In this document: one piece after another, positions 1 to 15,200 of the stretch
Layout of the letters: every line of letters begins with the position of its first letter
How positions within the stretch are numbered: position 1 is the first letter of the stretch
Assembly: GCF_019059575.1 (NCBI RefSeq)
Contig: NW_024881714.1
Span: 186,001-250,000 of the forward strand
DNA: 64,000 nt
DNA from: Amphibalanus amphitrite
Taxonomy: Eukaryota > Arthropoda > Thecostraca > Balanomorpha > Balanidae
Reading direction: 5' to 3'
Notes under the pieces: model-generated
Databases searched by the model: none
What the model saw: only the letters and a program-made list of their open reading frames with translations
What the model was told of the DNA's origin: nothing
Translations under genes and position numbers: made by a program

Positions 1-289
1 GGCTGTCTGGTGCCGCTGTCCCTTCAGGCACCTTTTTACCACCACTCCGGAACCCGTTTACCGTCCGCGCTGCAGAGGAAATGAAGGACTCTCTCCTGCG
101 TCGCCGCCCCGCCCCCTCTCTCACCCGGTCCCGCCCCTCTCTCCTCACTCCCGCCCCTCTCTCCTCCCTCCCCCCTCTCACCGGCCATCTGACCTACTCT
201 GTCGATCACCGCGGCGCGGCTACGTGCGCCCTTTAATGCAGATCGATCTCACTAAGTCACTAACCAGGTCTCGTCTCTCTGTCCGGCAG

Positions 290-3200
290 GGAAGCAATGG
301 GTTCGAGGAGCTGCGCAAGTACATCAAACATGGTGGCGATTTCTGCAAGGAGCTGGCCGTCATCCTGCAGGAGAGGTGAGGACAGAGGAAGAGGGAGAGA
401 GAGAGCGAGAGCGAAAAAGAGAGAAAGAGAGAGAGAGAGAGAAAGAAAGAAAGAAAGAAAGAGGGAGAGGGAAATGTAAAGGGAAGAAGGGTCCTACAGA
501 TGGGAAAAGAGAGGGAGAAAAAAGAGTTGAAGGGAAACCGATAAGATCTGAGAAGTGAGAGGAGAGAGAAGAGAGAAAGGAGGGGGACGAAAGGGAGCAA
601 AAAAAGAGGGGAAGGTTATATAGAGGAAAAAGAAACAAGCAGGCACATGGTACGGTGAATAGCACCCCCAGCCCCACGCATAGTATCTCACCGACAGCTA
701 GAATATTCAACTGTCTTAAAAAGTTACTTCGATGGTACATGCAATATGCTCCTAAAAGGCCAGATTAGAATTATTTGCCTTTATTATTGATATATTTTAT
801 TATCTACATACGTAAATGTACGATATTGTCATTAAAGTATTATGTTCTTTAATGTTTCCCTCTGCACGATTTTAATTCCATGTCATCTATTTCACTAGTT
901 ATTTGAGATAGCATAGCTCAAATGAAAAGTGAAATCACATGTGGCATTATGAAACTGTTTCTAAAACATTAGACATTATCTAATAATATCTTGTCACCAC
1001 TTCAAATGTAAGCGGAGAAAGTCTTGTACTTGGAATCGTACCGCACATTTTTCTATTATACTCGATAGTAGTACATCGTTTCCCCATTCCTCATTCCCCA
1101 GTTACAGCTGTGTGTGCAACCGCCACTTCCTACGGTCGTGCTCGACAATTTGTCTTGTTCAATCGTTCCCGACTTCACCATCTCCTATCGTCCGTTTAAT
1201 CAGTGTCACTGCACTATCTTTAAATCATACTAATTAGCAAGTCCTGAAGAGACGCACCGGGAAGTTTCTTTCCCGCTCTGCAGCTCGCTATTCGATGTCG
1301 AGACACCTGATACACCAACTGACAACAGATTCGTCGTGTGCGGCAGTTTCTCGTCGTCCAACCAGACCACTTTTCTCAGCTCTTCTCTGTTCCGCTCCGC
1401 CCATCGGGTCTTGGCCGGATGCATCTCTGTCTCTAACTGTGTGTTCATTGGACGGTAACAAGGAGGCTATTCTTGTCCCAGCAGGCTTCCGCATGACACT
1501 GCAGACGGTTGTGTGCGTGTCTGCGTGTGTGTGGGTCTGTGTGTGGGCTGTGGGGAGCTGTCAGTTGTCATGCCACCGTTGTGTCGCAGAGGAATGACCT
1601 GTCGACCTAGGAGAGTCGTGTCAGTTGACATAAAGCGGCACTCAGACCACCTGTCATGGGTAAAGCAGTCATTGACAGGGCTGACCCTAGCTCACGCCGA
1701 GCTACTGGAGACTGGGCAGCTGAGGCTATTGGTTGAGCTCGACTGGTCATCGTAATTAACAGCTCTCTACTATAGTCACGGAGTAAAGGTTAGCCACTGC
1801 CGAGTGACGCAGAATTCAATCTCAGCTGCGGAACTAATGTCACGATCTGGCCACAGGACTTCGGCGGCTACTCGATTGCGTGAGCCGTGTGTGTCACTGT
1901 CTCGTGAGGGGACGTGAGTCGCGAACGGTGCCGTGAGTCTGGTCACCGGTCTGACACCCGTGTCTTCGTGCCTTGGCTTCACGGCTTGGCAGGACAGAGA
2001 TGTCGGTTTAGAGGGATAGAACGTTTTGACTGACGCAATCGGTAAGAGCAAGATCTTGTTGAGCTGATGAAAGAGCTTTATCAGGCGGGACAGTTGTTTG
2101 GCTTTGCACTGTTTGATAAAATGCAAAGTAATTGATAAGCTGTTGCTGCATGCCATGCCTAGCAAGAGTGATGTAAAGGAGGCAGGCGTTTTGCCGAGAC
2201 GTACTCGCTAAACACGACATAGCTCATCGAGCTAGTTTGAAAGATAGGTATCAGCAACAAACGTCCGTCCAGTGCATGCAAGCGACCTCGATAAATTTTA
2301 GGTGATCTGCTCCGATAACGGATCTTTGGCCGTCAGCAGGCTCTCGTAAATGCTCCACAACGAACTACTCCACCAAGCACTGCCTGCCTCCGTCCGCTTC
2401 TGTCGCCTTTGCTCCCCTCCTCTGCAGCCGCCGGAGGCCAGGGCGCGGCCGCCCGCGCTGAGGTGTATAAGGTACGGCTTCCCTGCCCGTCATCGTCCAT
2501 CTCCGAGGTAGGGTGTTCCTGGGAGCTCCGTGACGGCCCTACGGCGCCCACCAAGGCTCGTCAGACCGGTGATCGGCGCAGAGGCGGCGTCACGCCCAGC
2601 CGGACAGTCACGAGAGCGTCCAGAGCCGAAATTGGTAGCCGCCGGGTGCCGGATCCTGACATCACGAGAGAGGAACTGAGCGCGGTGACGGAGACGGGTG
2701 GGACTGGCAGGGGGCTCTGACCTTCGCTGGTGGAAGCTGAACGGTCATCGTCACCTTGTTCGTCAGCATCGTCACCGTCCTTCTCTTCTTCATACAGTCA
2801 TGGCTTTTTCTTGTTACCGCGTTTCTGTTTAGTATGCCCAGTGAGTGTGTTTCCGGATCCTGCAAGACGAACGAGTTTGGTATAGTAGCCCTGTATTCGG
2901 CCGATAAAATAGCATTCCTTTGTAGAATCTTTTTAGACAAATACAGGTAGAAGATACTTGTTAATTTAATACTGTTTGTTCCATTCTAGACCACTATTTG
3001 TAATAATAAAAGATGACCTTTGCATGTTTGACACCAGCTCCATTGTTCGTTTCCACGAAGAGCATTCTCCGTTAATAAGCCACACAGCGCTGAATCAGCA
3101 AACCGGCGTCTCACAACACCTTTCAATGTAGCTACAGACCACTTGTGCTTCTCTTCATCCCTGGCCTGCGGTTGGCCAGACGACGGACAAAAACTAAACA

Positions 3201-6200
3201 GCTGACGGCCCAATCAGATGTCGCACAATTGGCCAGGGGTGCGTGTGCCAAGCGGTCGTTCAAACGGTGCGCGCACGCGAGCCATGGCGATGATTGGGTA
3301 TAGGTGGTGGTCAGGACTAGCGACTGGCACAGGGGAGGATTTGGGTCAGGGTGGATCATGGGAGGGATGGGAGGGCCGAAAAGATAAGGACCTAAGACTA
3401 GGTACAACTTCGGTTTAGTGGAGGAATCTTAAATATGTCACGGGAGAGATCGAATCATATAAATCGTCGCTATACTTTTTAGCATTAAAAACGATCACGA
3501 CTTATACTTCAAAAACGAAATGTCTGTTGTTTATTCCATTAAAGGGACTATCCCACCTTTAACATGGGGTTTGAGTTGAGATAGCCAAGTTTGCGGCGAG
3601 GTTCAGAAACCACTATCTATCTAGGTTGCAACCCCCGCGGCCTCTTGGTGTTGAAGAAATTCGTTCTCTTCATTTGAAAATGGGCCTTGTGCAAGGCCCT
3701 ATCTTCAACATGGAGCGACCGTTAGTGTGACGTCACCTCGTTTAGTCATTCTGATTTAAATGGGTTTGTTCGTTGAAAAAATCGCTTAAAACTTGGTCTG
3801 AACTTTGTTGTGGTGCCTACAGAGTAAAAAGAATCAGCTTTATGACAGTAATGTGGCCTGGGGAAGGAGGTAATTTTGGGCTGTGACGTCACATATTTGA
3901 AAGTTTGTGTTTGGAATATGGGAAGCCTAAGATGTTTAATGAAAAACAAATGCCAGAACCGTGTTCCTGGTCATCCAATCTATAAAGTCGGGCACAATTT
4001 AACTGGTTTTAACAACATTTTAGAAGGTGGGATACTGGGATAGTCCCTTTAATTGATGTTTTTATTGTTCATTTTCAGATCTGACCTGGAGGTTAGCTAC
4101 GCCAAGAGTCTGCAGAAGCTGTCGTCGAAGCTGCTGAAGGCCTCCAAGGAGGGGCTGGGCAGCGTCAATCAGGCCTGGCAGATGGTGGGCGCTGAAATGG
4201 AGTACGAAGCCGACGTGCACAAGTGAGTCACCGATGGATGGGAAGAGATAAATGCACTGATTTTGTGCAGGTGCTCTTTCATTTATATGTGTGTTACTGT
4301 TGTCACCATCCTTGAATTATCCCGCTTCCACGGTCCGCGGTCCACGAACGTCAAGGGTTATATCTGCATGCATAAAGAACCTCTTAACGAATCATCTTCT
4401 TTCGATATGGCAAACATACGCTTTTGACACACTTCCTATAACTCAGTTGCACAGATGCGTGTCCAATGGGCGAATAACCGTGTATGCAGGCTCACGATCA
4501 CGTTTGCCACCGTCTAGCGTGCTGTCTGGCTGCAAAGAGCACGTCTCCCTGGCTGAGAATGGGCCTCTTCCTGGTCACGGCAGGCTGCCGATGATAAATT
4601 ATCGTATACAGTTGCGCCGGCACGGAGGAGCACCATTGATTGCAACCTGCAAGAGCATCAGCGAATCTAGAAGTGTGGCTGGCGACGGGGGCTCAGTGTC
4701 CCAATTGGAGGTAAAACGGAATAGATGGATTTTACTATTAACTAACAGTTACTTGAATAAAATTACATGAAAAAGGAAGGAATTAAATTAGAATAAAATA
4801 AAAAGCAAATTGAATAACGCAACATAAAGATAGACAAAATATAGCACTTATGTATATTTGCGCCGCATGATACGGACTCCTAATTTACGAAATAAATTTA
4901 CTGAGGGTTTTCATCGCGGCAATATGTTATCGATCAGTAACCTGTCATATGATGCCTTCAAGCCACCGTTTACATTCCCTGGAGAAACCGGGTCCATCTT
5001 GCAGTGTTTTCTCTTCGGGTCCGTTCCACACCAGTGACTTCTGATCCACCGCCTGCAGCGATGTGACGGCCGCATCTGGTGTGACGTTACGTGACGTTAC
5101 GTCACCGTGACGCTGTCATCCCTGTCCCACCGGACGACTGGTGGGCGGCCTTCGTTTGACTTTCCCATCAGCACGGGATCGAGCCACAAAACCCAGCCAG
5201 TCGCATTCGGAGCGGTATCGCCTATCAGTGCCGATTCCACGGCCGCCTTTCACAGTCGCCGCTTTCGGCACAATGTTCAATAGCAAAACAGGGCAATCGT
5301 ATCACATCGATAGCAGCGTCGGATTTTGACACGGATGTCGATAGTCAGAAGCACAAAGCGGATGCGCGACCTTGGTTGCTCGGAATCTGGATAGCTGAAA
5401 GGATCGCTTGTTGTGATGGCAGTTCTATTATTCGTTATTCGTCGAATACCTGATGCCGTCTCTTAGCACTAAAGGCCTGGCTACACTATGCGTTTTCTTC
5501 GTGCGTTTTTTGCGTGTTTGCGTGTTTTGCGTGATATCGTTCTAGAAAAAATAACGATATTACGTTTTTGTGATGTTTTTCACCTTAAATTTTAGTTACA
5601 TAAGAGTTATATTAGCTTTTGTATATAACCAAAGTAAAAATTATATTGTTTATAACTTTTTTCCTAGAACGATATTACGCAAAACACGCAAACCTGCAAA
5701 AACGCACGCAGAAAACGCATAGTGTAGCCAGGCCTTAAGACAGGCGTGCTGGAAGAGACTCCAGAATGAGTTCATTATCTGGACTCCCGTTACTGTTGAC
5801 AGAAGAGGGAGGAATTAAGGTGCTGAGCCTGCCAAGGATGCGAAAGCTAGCCAAAGAGTTTGTAAACCAAGCTTGGATCAGACAGGGTTTCCATGGCATC
5901 GCCAGGCTGCCACTGCAACTCACGAATGACGACTGGTTACCAGCTACCAGGCTACTGTCTACTGACTACCGAGTTGCTAGCGACTGGCTACCAGGCTACT
6001 GACGACTGGCTACCAGGCTACCGGCCGAGTTGGCCAGCAGCTAGGGAGCAATTGCACTAGATGTATAGCTCCAACTCACGTCCTGTTTGCTGTTTTAGCA
6101 CGCATAGTCCCCCATTACAGGTCTGCGCGCCTGGCGACGGGCCCACGCTCGGTGATATATTGGAAAGGTGAAAACATCAGTCAGAATCGTGGCTTTCCTG

Positions 6201-9200
6201 TAGCCAAGAAGGCGTCTTAGGTATTTGCCTGGTTCGGGTCTGAAGCGCAGTTCCATATATTTAAACAATGAGTCAATAGTTAGAATGCACACTTGGATCA
6301 ATTATTATAGGAAAACTGATGCACGCAATTTGACATGCAGCATGGTGAACGACCCAATAGCCGGCGTCATGTATTAGGCTCAGCTGAATCCCGTCTACGA
6401 TTACAATTGCCCCATTTAATTCGCGATTATTGGCTTTATGAGTTTAGGTTTAGGGTGCCCAGACGGCTAAGGCCATCGGCATCGGTCATTGATGAACGAT
6501 TATTGCTTTATCTCATACGAAACGGAACATGTCGATGTCCGGGATGTCACGTTCACTGCCAAACACATGACGGTCACCGCCAAACCCGGAAGCCACCGCC
6601 AACCCTGCTAACACGGTCCTTGCCATTTCCCCTATGCATGTTGGTACAGTATTTTTAACTCACAGTTTTCTGATTGTGAATAATGTCAAAGCAGCAAAGG
6701 TCGCTTTGATGTCAGGCTACCCCGCTTATTTGGTCGTCTCGACCGCGGTGGACATTTGGACGATGGGGCGGGCGTGGGTGGTGGCAATTGATGGCAGACC
6801 TCTGTGGGACGGCTTATGGAGTTACCGGGGTCAATGCCTCGTGCGCTTCCCTGTTACGGCTGGCACGCCGTGTTCTGCATGGATTTTAAATGCACATTGG
6901 TGTTCTCAGAGGAGGAATATGTTTGGAAGTCTGCTTAGACTAATGTATTGATGACGTGGCCGCAATCCCTTATGAACATCGCCATCGCTCACATGATGCA
7001 TCCCGTGATGTCGGTTTTCCGATGTTTTGATGTCTCCATCCCCGACCACCAAATTTGTGATGGTGGTTGTGAGGTGAACAGCCTATCCGATTATATCTCG
7101 ATCCGTTCCATTTGATGAGCCGGGCTGGGCACGACCTTGGGCTGTGTTCAGTTCAGTTCCGGCGTGCCAGTGCGTCCCACCCTGTCCCAAAGCGCCTGAC
7201 GCCCAGACAGGGAAACTGAACTGGCCTGTCCTGGCTTTGTGTGCGTGGCAATGTAGGGAGGAAACCGACCTCAGACAGACTGTGCTCACAGGAAACTTGC
7301 ACCGTACTGCTCAGACGTCAATGCATTCCATAGCGTAGGCGTTCAGTTTGGTGTTTACCAAAGGCGTGCTAAAAGTCCCGAACAAACTATACCTTGCCCT
7401 GGTATGTTGTGGTTTGCTTGCTGGCTTTTGACCCAAACTGCATGTTCTTTGACAAAGCGATGGCAGTGACATCCTGACATGTCCTGGCATGACTCTAGCT
7501 GTCCTGTTTTGCCGCATGACTATGACTGAGACAGATTGTACGTGCAATGTTCATGTCCTGCGCGAAGCCTTGCTATCATGTCTTTGTCATGGCGGTGACG
7601 TCTTGTCTCTGTTCTGTTCTGACCTGACCTCCCTCTCCTCCATCAGGACGATGGCGGTGACGTTCACCGAGGAGCTGGTGAAGCCGCTGAAGGGCCTGAT
7701 CGACACCCAGTACAAGGTGCGCAAGTCCGTGGAGGGCATGGTGGACAAAACGGCCAAGAACCTGGCCGAGTGGCGCTCGGCGGAGGCCAAGGCCAAGAAG
7801 ATGTCGTACCAGTGCGCCCGGGAGAATGAGAAGGCCGAGGAGCTGGCGCTGGACGTCCGGCTCGGACGGGGCAAGCAGCTCAGCGACAAGGAAATCAACA
7901 AGGTGAGAGAATGTGAAGCAATGAGTTAGTGAGCAATGAGTTAGTGGGGGTCAGGGCTAAGGCACGGGACTGCGTGTAGGCAGTGGTGGGGGCATAGGGA
8001 GATGACATTTAGGATAAATGAGTCGACAGGCGACACGGGAAAGGATGTGAATCCGTATGGCATTGGGTGAAAAAGACGATAGATGCGATGGACCTCACTG
8101 GTCGGGATATGCGTTTCTGGTGCCTCGGCATGCCATGATGTATGGACTGCACGGAGAGCAATGTGCATGGTTTATGCAGTGCTGTGTTTGTGCATTTGAG
8201 TGGCTGTCATGCACCGCTCAGGCTTGCCGGATCGTGCTCTGCAAAAGTATCGTTTTCCAAACGGTCAGACACCCTCTCCCGCTGCTGTAACTTCAGCCGT
8301 CGTCTGGCGGCCTATAACGGTTGGTTTTACTGGCACCAGTCTGACCTCCCCTCCCGTCCCTGTCGGTTACCATGGATGATATATAACGAATACTGATCCT
8401 ATGATCCGCCCCTCACCACCCCTTTGACTTAGTAACTGCGCACCGTCGATGGGGAGTGCTGACCCCTGGTAACCGTTTCTATCCTCACAGGTGGAGAACC
8501 GGCGGCAGAAGACGGGTAACGCCATGACCAAAGCTGACACCGACTACTACACATTCTGTCTGCGAGGGGAGCGCGCCAGGTAAGAACGAAATGGACGGAA
8601 CGAACCGACCAGAGCCATCAGCCTGGTTGACTAGAAGAGCAGACGAGAGGTTGGACCAAGGGCTGGACATTGGACAATAGGGTTGATGCAGTAGTGCTCT
8701 AAATAAAGTTTGCCGTTTTACAATTTGCATTGCAGTGTGGCCAGTTACGATGGTGGCACTTGTCATTTAGTGTGATACGCCGAATGGGCATTGCTTGAAA
8801 ACAATCATCGAGGCTTCAACGGTCTTCGTTCCCTCATCCGTTTCGGACTGAAGCACGCCCGTTCTTAGCACATATTCCTATTTATATGCAGTATGCAGAT
8901 GTACGTTCATGGGACCAGCGCTAGTTTGAGTTGCAAGTCCAGTTCGGCTTACGGATTTTCCCGTCTCTTTATATGTTCACACTTTCCTTATCTGTGCATA
9001 ATTGTAATCCTTATTGTCCTTGCCTTGTGTGTCGTCGTTATCACACCGAGTCAAATTACTCCTTATAAAGTGATGTCAAATTGGTGCTTTCCCGTCCGTC
9101 CCTGCTTTATGCAGGCATCCTTTTCATTGTGCTTTGTTATGCTTTGTTATTGTAGAATGTCTACGTCACGCAAAGTAAGCGTATTACGTTACATATATGT

Positions 9201-12200
9201 CTCACAAGTTGAAAGAGCCAATGTAAAGCATTGGTATCAAAACAATTTTTCTCTGGAGTGGATTGCAGATATTATGATTATGCCAAGAAGAGAATTACTT
9301 TACCTGTTCTCTTTAGTCATTGGTTAGTCGTATTTTTCCAAATTGTTAAAAAGACTACATATTTGTGATTACTCCACCGTCCCACGAATGGCAAATTTCC
9401 CGCACTGCTCGCTACTCCTAATCTGTCGGAGCAGTAGCACTAGACTAATAGACTTGCCTGACCATCGCCTTGCTACGACTCTCACCGATATTCTCTTTCC
9501 CGTCTCTCTACAGACTCGAGTGGGAGACGGCCGTCAACAAGGGCAGTCAGTGCTTCCAGGCGCTGGAGGAGGAGCGGCTGGTCCGGCTGCGATCAGCCGT
9601 CCAGGCCTACCACCAGAACATGCGCTCGCTGGGACCCAAAATGATGCAGGTACGAGTGACACATACGCACACGCAGACCAGCGATAACCGTCCCCAGGCG
9701 CAGCCGTCTCCGCCGCTGTAGTCGCCTGTCCGTCGGTTGGTCGGTCCGTTTGTTTGCTCCTGTGAGCCGCACAGTTTTAGGTCGTTGCGCCATTGTTTAC
9801 GGTCCTCCTCATACAGAGCGGGTCAGAGTCAAACACAGCGCGAGCTTTACACACTCTACATTTCTACAGAGACGGGCTGAATGGGGCTAGGAGACGGGCG
9901 AGGAAGAAAACTGATGGAGTAACCAATACATTAGTCGCATGTTTCGAAGAACTTACGATTCCAACTGAGCTTTCCGCTTTCTGAGCATCATTTGTGTCCT
10001 CGGAATAAACCTATAATAATACTGATGAAATAGCATTACCAAACTTTATAACGTTTGTGGAGTAAGTCCCTAATAAGAAAAAAATTTATCATTCAAATAA
10101 TTTTGACACCTACGATATTAGCGGCCTTTATTTGTCTATGACTTGAGATATCTCGGTTCCTTAGCCTTGTCATCGAACGTGTCTAAGCCGTCCCTGGCGG
10201 GCTACTGTTCAGCATGCTCCAGTTCGTGGTCCGTCCCGACCGCCCCAGAACCGTCAGGGGTGGCACTATCTACTGACGCCATCATCACGTTTTGTGACGG
10301 TGCGCCGCCCGACGAACGGTGCGGCAGGCGGCGCGTGACGACCCGCAGCGTCACTTTTCCCCGTCACTTCTGACACCCGAGAATACATCCGAGCTGTGTC
10401 CAGGAAGTGTCTTCCTCTGATTGTTGGTACTGTGTTGCTCGCTTGCTTTGTGCGATGACGACAGGGATAATTAAGCATTAAATTTAGCCGTGTTTCTACC
10501 TCACACCAACTGGGAACTGGCACCACTGCGAACCAGTCCCGTAATCCGTCTGGGTAGGCGCAAGGAAGACTGGCGTCTCGGTAATTTGTTCCTGTTCGCT
10601 GGCCCACCGGTATCCCACGCGCATATCGCCGTCTTGGGTCATGATTTTTAACGTCGCCGTAACTATAGACCGTGTCAACGAGATCTTTAATTGAAACCTC
10701 TTTCATAGCTTCTGATGAGAATCTGTTCGCATGTTTATTTAGATGGCATACGGCTTAAATTTTATCAAAATTTTAGACCATACGCATACCTATAGCAGTA
10801 TAGCATGAGCCATGAAGGACACATATTGCCTACATCATGATGTAGGCAATAAGTGTGTGGCAATATGGCAATATGTGCATCACCTTGAAATTATGTATTT
10901 TAGCGAGTCACTCAATGACATTATAAAAAGAAAGAGCCACTGTAAAGTACCATATTCGAAGACGACAGCTTCTTCCATTGCTGGAACGGTCCGGGGAAGC
11001 ACGATTCCGGTCGATGTTATAGTGATATTTTGCACGCTAGATGGCATTAGCGTCCAACGCCGTATAGGTAGACTGTACCGCAATGCTTCAATAAAAGCTA
11101 AATTCCCACGGTGTATCGGAGAAACGCGACACGTCTTGCAATGGTTTCATACATGGTTTCTGACGCCTTACCTTTCTCTTATACCGAATACCGACTGTAT
11201 ATTTCGAGCAACTCCCGTTTTCCCAGTCACTCTCTAACCCCTCCCCTCTCTCTTCTCTGACAGAGCGCCGACCGCCTCTCTGAGCCGATCCAGTGCGCCG
11301 ACGTCAACCGTGACGTGCAGACGGTCATCAACGTCAAGGGCTCCGGGCACAACATCCCCGAGCAGCTGCTGCCTGACTTCTACGCCGAGGACATGACCAA
11401 CGTCATGAACCGGGAGAGGAGGAAGAAGGTACGGCGAAAACATGGCGATTATCGGATAGCTTTGTACGAGCGAAAAGGTTAACCCTCGCCCTGGCAGGGC
11501 ATTTTTCATAACACGGCCTGGCAGGGGGGGGGGGGTCGATGCGACCCCCCCCCCTCGCGATTGGCTCCTATGGCACCTAGAAACACCAAATTTGGTAGGT
11601 AGGTGGGCCTCCTGGAGTTCTCGCCCCTGTGCAAATTTGGTTGCTCTAGGTCAACATTTAGGGGGGTTTTGGGGGGTATAAATGCAAAAATTTCGCTAAA
11701 AACAGGTCAAAAGTTTTTCGCTTATAACTTTTGATCTAATTAAGATAGAGCAAAAAGAAAAGCACCAGTGAACTCAGCACGTCAAGGCGCGTCGAATGAT
11801 ATGCTTTTTAGCTTGCTTAAGTGTACTTAAAGTTTTTCTTAAATTTTAAGTAAACTTAAATTAATAAATTAAGTTAAAGTTAACCAAATTGCATCATATC
11901 GCATATCATTCGATTCGGCTGATCACCAGGAACACAATGATACCATTTTTTAAGCTCTAGCGTCATTATGTGCCAAGTTATTGGCAAAAACGTCATTTGA
12001 CCTCAGTTGACCTCATTTGACCTGACCCATGGATAAGTACACCAAACAAAGAAGCACCAAGTGACCTGCTGTTAAGTACTGTGGTTTCAAAGCACAAAAG
12101 TGATAGAACGAAGCGGATATCTCCAGTATTTTCCGAATTTAGTATTTTCCCATAGGCTTAACATTACGACGTAATGACCTCTAACTGACCTCAGGTCAGT

Positions 12201-15200
12201 GACCTCAAAAAACCCGAACTATATGTTACACAACTCGGTGAACTTAGCACATCCTGAAAGTTTGAAGGAAATCAGTGCAAAACTGTGAGTTGGACAGGTG
12301 CAAAAAGAAAATTGAAATTTGACCATGACCTTGTACCGGTTTTTCTGACCTGGTGACCTGACCCAAGGTCACCCGGACCTGAAATTTTCAGGTTATATGT
12401 AAAAAGGTTGCCCCATAGGCTGTGTAAAATTTGGCGGCGCTGCGCGCCGCCGTTTTTACGCTATCTTCGAAAAACCTTAGGGGGGGTCGCATCGACCCCC
12501 CCTGCCAGGGCGAGGGTTAAAGATGATTGAGTTTTCAGACGACTTTGCAATTCATAACTGTATAAAGAGAAGTACACGACTTTTAGACGACCAGATCTGC
12601 CCACAATAGTGCCTTATTACGATAAGCCAGTTTCATCAGTTGTATCCTGAAGAATCTAGCCCTTCAGTTGGCCCCCAGCGAACAGGAATATAGCAGACCC
12701 TCGTCCTCACTGTTTGGTATGCCCCTCAATCAGAAGTGCTGTGCTGCGAGCGGTGCTTTAACACGCGCAGTGGAAGGGTTGCGAGTACTACGCCCAGTGG
12801 AAGGGGGGGGGGCGGATGTCGCCCCCCCCCCTAAGATCTCAGCTCCCACTGGAGCTAGAAAGACGAAATTTGGAGGGTAGGTGGGGGCCATGGGGAACTC
12901 TGTTGTGTGTGAATTTCATGACCCTAGGTCAATATCTTCAAGGTCAAATGAGGTCAAATGTGGTCAAATCTGCCATATTAGCGACTTTTTTTGCGTTTAC
13001 ACGCCGATAACTCAAAAAGTTACCGGCCGATTTTTTTAAAAACTTTCACTTTACGAAAGAGCAAACATTTGTGAGTATGTATGGTGAATTTCTAGATAAT
13101 CCAACAATAAATGTGGCAGTTAGAAGCCTGCTAAGGGTAAGATGTCGCCGGCTGAAGCGGCGTCGGCCGACGCGGGAAACGCGGCAATCACAATTTTGTG
13201 TTTACACACTCATAACTCAAGTTGTTACCGGCCGATTTTCAAAATTCTTTGATCATATGATTGCCTGTACATTTCTCAGTCTTCTCACCGAATTTGACGC
13301 GAATCTAATATAATCAGCGGTAAGGAGCGCGATGTAAAGACGGAACCGTCCCGCCCCGGCACAGTCTACAATTCAGGCGGCGCGTAACGGCTAGCGCCGG
13401 CCGCCGCGCCGCCGCGCCGCCGCGGCGGCAGGATGTTTGACTTTACACCGCTATTACTAGAAAAGTTGTGAACCGATTTTCTTACTTCTTGCACGAGAAG
13501 ATCCGCAATTCAATTCTGGACAGATAGCCGAAATTTCACATTGATATTATGCTTGCGGCGCGAGTTATTGGCGAAAAACAGGAGGGGTGGGCGAAATCCG
13601 CCCCCCCCCCTTCCACTGCGCGTGTTAACAGAACTTGACGTCTGTCTCCCGTTCTTCAACAGGCTCTGGAGCAGTTTCTCCATCTGATCCGCTCGGGAGT
13701 GGAACGGGAACGGAGAGGAAAGCACGGCGTCGAAAACCTGGCCAAGGCCATCCAGGAGACGCCGCACTTTGGCAGCGAGGGCTCCAAGAAGGATGTCCAT
13801 GAGAAACTGCAGCACGTAGGTGGCGCCGCGACGTGGCCGCTTCGGGAACTAAATAGACGGGCGAGAGGCACACGGACATAGCGTGTTTACTGTTTCGTAC
13901 ATTTAGAAGTCCGTTTTTTTATACTGCTCCTACATGAAATCACTATACGTGTATGTGATGACATCAAGGTGATCAATCATCTCATGCATAAATATTTAAG
14001 TGTCATATGCACGTATAATGTCATTTTCATAGTAAGTATGTAATATCCATAGTAATAGGTCCAAAATCACGGTGCGAGCGACTTTAGCGAGTGTCATTTG
14101 AGCGAACGTCATTTGAGCGAACCATTTTCAGCGAATGGCAATTCAGCGATTATCAAGTTCATCGATTATCAAATACAGCGATTATCAATTTTAGCGAAAG
14201 CTATGTTTCGGCGACATATATTTCGTCGACTACAATTTGAGCGACTGTCAGTACAGCGAAACATTTCATCGTCCTGTAACGATGGATTTTTTTCTTTTGC
14301 GAGCGTATGCGTACGAATGTTTCCGGAATTTCTCATGGTTATCCGGTACTGGATGGCGGATGTCGCGCGTTCAAAGGTCAGGCATTGAGCTCCAATTTTA
14401 ATGCTACATTTGTCAAAAATTCCAACGGTTCAATTTCACCCCCCCCCCCCCCAACCCACCCTGCTCTTTGTCAAAAATGGTGACCAAACGTTTGTTCAGA
14501 GATCAATATTGCTTGTGCTTTTTTCGCGAAATTGCCCCGCTTGAAGTTGGATCAGTTCCCCATGTTGTAAAATTTGTTCTTGCCCCAAGCGCCGTACGAA
14601 CTTCCAGATATTTGGGTGAGGTCCCTGAAACATAGACTGGATTCCCCTGTGCCATCTCTCTAGTTTGTTATTGGTCCTTGGCATTCCTTCCGTCGCCCTA
14701 TCTCTCACGTTCCACATTTTCAATTCAAATTTTGCCCGCCTCCTTCCCCTCCCATGCACCCCTTGTTGGTCATCCGATGTACATATGTTTCTTCAAAATT
14801 CAAATGATACGTAAAGAGGTGCAATAATTTCCGAAAAGTAGCAAATGATTGACTTTCGTCGCGTTCGGTCATTCGCTGTAACTGCATCGCTCAACTCAGG
14901 GCCTCCTCTAACATACCCACTGGGTGGGCAAATGCCCACCCAGTCACCGCAATTGCCCACCCAGTGGCGTCGATTTGCCCACCCAGAAGCAAATGCAAAA
15001 ATTCTGGTCCGGCCGGACGTCCGGTAATACCTTTCTGGTCTTAACCCTCGCCCGCACATGCCATTTTCCTATCCTAGAACGCACATGGGGGGGGGGGGTG
15101 GTTGCCACCCCCCCCGCGCCATTTCGTTCCTGTTGGAGATAGAGCTTAGCAGTAAAGACCAAAAAGATTCTTTGGGAAGAGACGAATCCAATGATACCCA

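Noticed and set aside
220..740. Long Ser/Leu/Phe-rich and Arg/Glu-rich open frames on both strands
   Set aside because: They are produced by the GA/GAAA purine tract after the nostrin donor; low complexity only.
2428..2471. Possible 44-bp exon (encoding ..AEVYK) flanked by CTCTGCAG and GTACGG in nostrin intron 1
   Set aside because: It resembles the start of nostrin (..KVYK) but lies downstream of the exon it should precede. Using it would break the order, so it is probably coincidence.
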